Below are positions 59,647 to 63,555 of a stretch of 63,555 bases of DNA, in pieces (within the stretch, counting starts at the first letter, position 1; each line of letters begins with the position of its first letter). The translations under genes were made by a program, and so were the position numbers. The stretch is taken from positions 42 to 63,596 of the forward strand of contig NZ_NIJF01000036.1 in the NCBI RefSeq assembly GCF_003316765.1, read 5' to 3'. The notes below the pieces were generated by a model. It had not been told where the DNA came from and made no database searches. It was given only the letters and a program-made list of their open reading frames with translations. The DNA is from Bacillus sp. P14.5 (GTDB lineage Bacteria > Bacillota > Bacilli > Bacillales > Bacillaceae_B).

Positions 59647-61167
59647 ATGAATATCGATTTTACATCACAGGAACAGTTAGGAATCAAACGCCTCTGGGGA
59701 CAAGATAAGAGAGAGATTTCAAACGTCAACTATGACTCTAGACGAGTGCAGAAGGATGCTGCGTTTGTCTGCATGAGCGGCGAAAAGCACGATGGCCATT
59801 CTTTCCTTGAAGACGCGATCCATAATGGAGCTGCTGTTCTGGCCGGAGAAAACACCAGTGTACTCGAGAAAGCCAGCCAAAAATATCCAGACAGGACTTT
59901 TCTTCTGGTAGAGGATGCCAGGGCTTTTCTTGCTCAATTGTCCATCGTGTTTTACGAAAGAATTCATGAGAAGCTGACCACGATCGGCGTGACGGGTACG
60001 AACGGGAAAACCACTGTCACTGCATATGTGAAATCCTTGATGACACTGCTCGGAACACCGACCGGCTCAATCGGGACGACCGGCATTATTTCTTCCACAG
60101 GAAAAATCAATTTGAAAAAAAGCACTCCGACTACACCGGAATCTTCTGATTTACATTATATTTTTGAGCAATTCCATCAGCGCGGCGACCATGCGGCTGC
60201 CATGGAAGTATCCTCGGTGGCCACCGAACAAAAACGGGTTGAAGGAATAGAGTTTGATATCGCCATACATACCAACCTCTCTCCTGAACACTTGGAGTTC
60301 CATGGGACGTTTGAAAATTATAAAAAAGCTAAGCTTAAACTGTTTAAACAGGCAAAAAAAGCAGTTGTGAACATAGATGATGAAGGTATGGGCATGGACA
60401 TCCTGGATATGTATCCCGGAGAAGTGCTTACTTATAGTCTTGATAAAAGATCAAATGCTGATGTGAAAGCATCCAATTTAAGAACCATCGGCCATGAGAC
60501 CTTTTTTGAACTAAGAGTTCAAGACGAATCTTATATTGTAAGAGTCCCGGTTATCGGAAATTATAATGTCGCCAATATACTCGCTGCCATTTGCACAGCT
60601 ATGCACTCGGGTTTTTCGATTCACCAGATCCTGCTGGCTCTTCCTTCGATTGAAGGACCTGAAGGAAGATTTGAAATCCTGACTGAGTATGGAAACAGAA
60701 AGATCCTCCTTGACTATGCACATACTCCGGCAGCTCTTGATAACCTGCTAAGGGAAGTCAAAAAACTTGAATATAACCGATTGATCGTCTTGATTACAGG
60801 AATTGGAATCAGAGATAAATCGAAAATGCCTCTGATGGCAGAAACGATTGAAGGAAAGGCAGACGAAATTGTCGTTTCTGTTGATCATCCAGATTTCAAT
60901 GATCCCGATGAGATCATCAGCCATGTGCTTGCAGGCTTCTCTGATCCTTCTGCCGAGAATATCTCTACAGAGAGAACGAGAGCTGAGGGGGTTCTGTCAG
61001 CCCTTTCACTCAGCAATGAAAATGATCTTATTTTGCTGACAAGCGGCTGTATCAACGGAGCCCAAATCGTCGAAGGAAAGGAAGTTCCCCATTCTGACAA
61101 AGATGTGATAGCGAATTATTTCAAAGACGATAAAATGGATTACGACTATGATTATATCCAGGCTTGA
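59647..61167 (+). CDS. Divergent MurE-like Mur ligase
   Basis: A 506-residue three-domain Mur ligase. The P-loop TGTNGKTT is at 116-123, EVSS (with VAT replacing HAL) near 192, TNLSPEHLEFHGTFENYKKAK holds the carbamylated-lysine region, and GPEGRFE and LDYAHTPAALDN are conserved. The position of the diaminopimelate-selecting DNPR motif reads DHPD near 417, and GGDRD...KRP is reduced to GIRDKSKMP. It therefore probably does not add diaminopimelate; another amino acid or a non-UDP substrate is possible. Monocistronic. Confidence 0.82.
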   Translation: MNIDFTSQEQLGIKRLWGQDKREISNVNYDSRRVQKDAAFVCMSGEKHDGHSFLEDAIHNGAAVLAGENTSVLEKASQKYPDRTFLLVEDARAFLAQLSIVFYERIHEKLTTIGVTGTNGKTTVTAYVKSLMTLLGTPTGSIGTTGIISSTGKINLKKSTPTTPESSDLHYIFEQFHQRGDHAAAMEVSSVATEQKRVEGIEFDIAIHTNLSPEHLEFHGTFENYKKAKLKLFKQAKKAVVNIDDEGMGMDILDMYPGEVLTYSLDKRSNADVKASNLRTIGHETFFELRVQDESYIVRVPVIGNYNVANILAAICTAMHSGFSIHQILLALPSIEGPEGRFEILTEYGNRKILLDYAHTPAALDNLLREVKKLEYNRLIVLITGIGIRDKSKMPLMAETIEGKADEIVVSVDHPDFNDPDEIISHVLAGFSDPSAENISTERTRAEGVLSALSLSNENDLILLTSGCINGAQIVEGKEVPHSDKDVIANYFKDDKMDYDYDYIQA

Positions 61168-61228
61168 AGATTCTTGGCTTCACCTTTAAAAGAACAGAGT
61201 CTGATCTGCTTAAAAAATAACATGACTA

Positions 61229-61265
61229 AAAGGGCGAAAACCGCTAATGATGGTTTTCGCCCTTT
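61229..61265. terminator. Terminator of the MurE-like gene
   Basis: AAAGGGCGAAAACC and GGTTTTCGCCCTTT form a perfect 14-bp stem followed by ATTTG. Confidence 0.85.
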
Positions 61266-61396
61266 ATTTGTTGTGAAGTAGAACTCCTGCTTGCCATTTG
61301 GGCTTCAATATAAATCCGCTCTGGTCTATTTCACATTTTCTGGTATATTAAATACATAAAGTGAATTTTTAAACTATTTTGATTTCGGAGGCTTTC

Positions 61397-62704
61397 ATGG
61401 AGCGACTTACAGACCACCTGATCGTTATTTCATTTGACTGTCTTTCTTCATTGGATTTTCCCACACTGAATGAACTCCCAAATTTTAAAGAATTTCTAAA
61501 AAACGGTGCTTATTGCAAAGCGGTCGAGACGATTTACCCTTCCGTAACCTACCCTTGCCATGCCACAATCGTCACCGGTAACTTTCCAAACAGGCATGGA
61601 GTCATTAACAATACTCATCTTCAGCCTGGAAGCAGTTCCCCTGATTGGTATTGGCAAAGACACCATATCAAAGGTACAACCCTTTATGATGAAGCAAAAC
61701 GAGAAGGAATGACTACTGCTGCTTTACTATGGCCTGTGACCGCCAAGGCGGATATCGACTACAATATGCCTGAAATATTCGCCAACCGGCCTTGGCATCA
61801 TCAAATAGCGGTCTCTCTTTGGAATGGAAGCACTTCATTTCAGCTGGAGATGAACCGCCGATTCGGGCATATCCGGAATGGGCTCTTTCAGCCGCAGCTG
61901 GACGACTTTGTACTGGAATCAACGGTAGAAACCATCCGTAAGAAGAAGCCCAACCTCATGCTCATCCATTTTACCGACCTTGATTCCAACCGGCATTACC
62001 ACGGATTCTCTTCAGAAGAGGCTTATGCCGCTCTTAAAAGACATGATGAGCGTCTGGGCAGAATCCTTTCGGCCTTAAAGGAAGCGGGCATATACGACGC
62101 TTCAACAATCATTGCCCTCGGCGATCATAGCGCACTCGATGAATCAAAAGCGATAAAACCTAATGTTTTGTTGAAGGAAAAGGGACTCATCACCGTAAAT
62201 GACAAGGGACGTGTAACGGATTGGAAAGCCTATTGCAAGAGCTGCGATGGCTCGGCATATATTTATGTGAAAGACCAACATGATCAGAAGACGCAGAACA
62301 CTGTGAAAGATATTTTATTGGGTCTTATAGAAAATGAAAAGAACGGCATAGAAAATCTCTTAACCGGGAAGGAAGCCGGAGAAAAAGGAGCTGACGGGAA
62401 CTGCGCCTTCATGATTGAAGCTTTAAAGGACTTCTATATTAAAGAAGGCCTCGAAGGAAATTACCTTGACGAAATAACTCCTGAAGATGTTTTATCCGGA
62501 AAATACACTTATGCATCGCATGGCTATTCACCTGAAAAACCCGAATATCAAACAGTTTTCATGGCTTCCGGTAAAGGAATAAAAGAAGGAGCCATCATCC
62601 CGTCCATGCGTCTTGTCGACGAAGGGCCAACCTTTGCCAGACTGCTTGGGCTTAACTTGGGAGAAACAGATGGACAGGTTGTGAATGATTTGCTGAAACT
62701 GTAA
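61397..62704 (+). CDS. Nucleotide pyrophosphatase/phosphodiesterase family protein
   Basis: A 435-residue alkaline-phosphatase-superfamily enzyme of the NPP type. Metal ligands are in VISFDCLSS (Asp), LIHFTDLDSNRHYHG (Asp, His), ALGDHSALD (Asp-His) and YASHGYSPE (His). The threonine nucleophile is in YPSVTYPCHATIVTG. There is no signal peptide, so it is probably cytosolic. Substrate unknown. The ATG at 61397 has CGGAGG six bases upstream. Confidence 0.88.
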   Translation: MERLTDHLIVISFDCLSSLDFPTLNELPNFKEFLKNGAYCKAVETIYPSVTYPCHATIVTGNFPNRHGVINNTHLQPGSSSPDWYWQRHHIKGTTLYDEAKREGMTTAALLWPVTAKADIDYNMPEIFANRPWHHQIAVSLWNGSTSFQLEMNRRFGHIRNGLFQPQLDDFVLESTVETIRKKKPNLMLIHFTDLDSNRHYHGFSSEEAYAALKRHDERLGRILSALKEAGIYDASTIIALGDHSALDESKAIKPNVLLKEKGLITVNDKGRVTDWKAYCKSCDGSAYIYVKDQHDQKTQNTVKDILLGLIENEKNGIENLLTGKEAGEKGADGNCAFMIEALKDFYIKEGLEGNYLDEITPEDVLSGKYTYASHGYSPEKPEYQTVFMASGKGIKEGAIIPSMRLVDEGPTFARLLGLNLGETDGQVVNDLLKL

Positions 62705-62792
62705 ATATTATGTAAAGAATAGGGACTTTCCGTCTTCTTTCCCGCTTTTCTTGTACAATAAATTTGAAATCGTTCCCAGGAGGTCAAAGCCG

Positions 62793-63555
62793 ATGAAAAG
62801 TTTTACGAAAGAAGAAAACAGCTGGATGTTCTATGATTGGGCGAACTCGGCCTATTCCATCATTATCTCGACGGCAGTCTTTCCGCTGTTTTACAAGGCG
62901 GCGGCCACCAATGCAGGGGTCAGCCCATCCGATTCAACAGCTTACTTGGGATACACCATTGCCATTGCCACCTTTATACTGGCCATGCTGGGTCCGATTC
63001 TTGGAACCATTGCTGACTATAAAGGATTCAAGAAGAAATTCTTTACTTTTTCTTTGGGCTCGGTGTCACGGCTACAGCCGTCCTTGCCTTCATTCCAAGT
63101 GACCAGTGGCTCATTCTATTAATATGTTATACCTTCGCTGCAGTCGGTTCCGCAGGGGCAAATGTATTCTATGACGCCTTCCTTACCGATGTGACCTCGG
63201 ATGAAAGAATGAACAGGATATCTGCCAGAGGCTATGGACTGGGATATATCGGAAGCACCATTCCATTCCTCATCAGCATTGCCATCATTGTACTGTCTCA
63301 AAGCGGGACCATCCCCTTTCGACTACTGTGGCAAGCAAGATTGCCTTCCTGATAACGGCTTTATGGTGGGGGCTGTTCGCAATCCCCATGTTCAGAAATG
63401 TTCATCAGCGCTACTATATTGAGCCTGAACCGAAGCCTGTCGTCAACAGCTTTAGGCGTCTTGCGAAAACATTCAAGGAGATCAAAAATACCGTGCCTTA
63501 TTCTTGTTCCTGCTCGCCTACTTCTTTATATTGATGGCGTCGGAACCATTATCAC
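62793..63555 (+). CDS. UMF1 family MFS transporter (truncated at window edge, frameshifted)
   Basis: The 5' part of an ATG22/UMF1-type permease: [27 protein letters not shown], then [12 protein letters not shown], then in other frames [31 protein letters not shown], and [22 protein letters not shown]. The frame changes at about 63050 (T5), 63321 (T3), 63490 (A5) and 63531 (T3). At each, one extra base of the run restores continuity. AGGAGGTC precedes the ATG. The 3' end lies outside the window. Confidence 0.82.

Overview
The window is a chromosomal segment of a spore-forming, Gram-positive member of the Bacillaceae. The left third keeps the gene content and order of the origin-proximal ywg-ywf-ywd region of Bacillus subtilis (ywgA, ywfO, rsfA, lipL, pta, hemQ, gerQ, ywdK, ywdI, ung). 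A perfect 16-bp parS site next to ung agrees with an origin-proximal position. Sporulation genes (rsfA, gerQ, a 44-codon sda, a Cse60-like gene) and bacillithiol genes (yojF-bshB2) support this assignment. I see no rRNA, tRNA, CRISPR array, prophage or transposase.

Layout. 0.4-10.5 kb: conserved ywg-ywd block (coproheme decarboxylase, lipoyl transfer, acetate metabolism, uracil repair). 10.6-14.9 kb: phospholipase-D-like protein, a stress gene behind a sigma-B-type promoter, a CBO0543 membrane protein and yojF-bshB2. 15.9-20.1 kb: NAT-like protein, PAS-STAS sensor, and an ABC-2 exporter with its TetR regulator and a two-operator promoter. 20.5-28.9 kb: sacA, a metN-metI-metQ-M20 hydrolase operon behind two complete SAM-I riboswitches in series, a MerR-SRPBCC pair and a PQQ-type lipoprotein. 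29-37 kb: Cof phosphatase, sda, a YjiH-type membrane protein, the tdh-kbl threonine operon and a DUF389 protein. 37-43.7 kb: TPR protein, an inactivated Doc toxin beside an intact AbrB-type antitoxin, a MalY/PatB lyase, a double P-loop ATPase, and a coupled dinB / zinc-ribbon / alkD operon. 44.7-50.6 kb: YczE-type protein, a coupled SDR / QueA-like / VOC operon, folD behind a ZTP riboswitch, and a FAD-Rieske oxidoreductase. 51.1-56.4 kb: an envelope-stress operon (DUF4178, PspA, DUF4247 lipoprotein, DUF350, membrane-fused spermidine-synthase-like enzyme) behind a consensus sigma-W-type promoter. 56.8-63.5 kb: DinB, DUF378, Gfo/Idh/MocA, GtrA, a divergent MurE-like ligase, an NPP-type phosphodiesterase and a truncated UMF1 transporter.

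Intergenic DNA is rich in repeats. Three minisatellite arrays have unrelated sequences but the same 52-53 bp period and an internal dyad in every unit. A GC-rich element with AT-rich inverted ends occurs about eight times, some copies carrying nested insertions. Shorter arrays and palindrome clusters are also present.

Several conserved genes (ABC ATPase, yjiH-type, folD, the UMF1 transporter, probably the start of the PQQ-type gene) are broken by single missing bases in short homopolymer runs. Because folD is among them, and all cases are of one type, uncorrected sequencing error is the simplest explanation.
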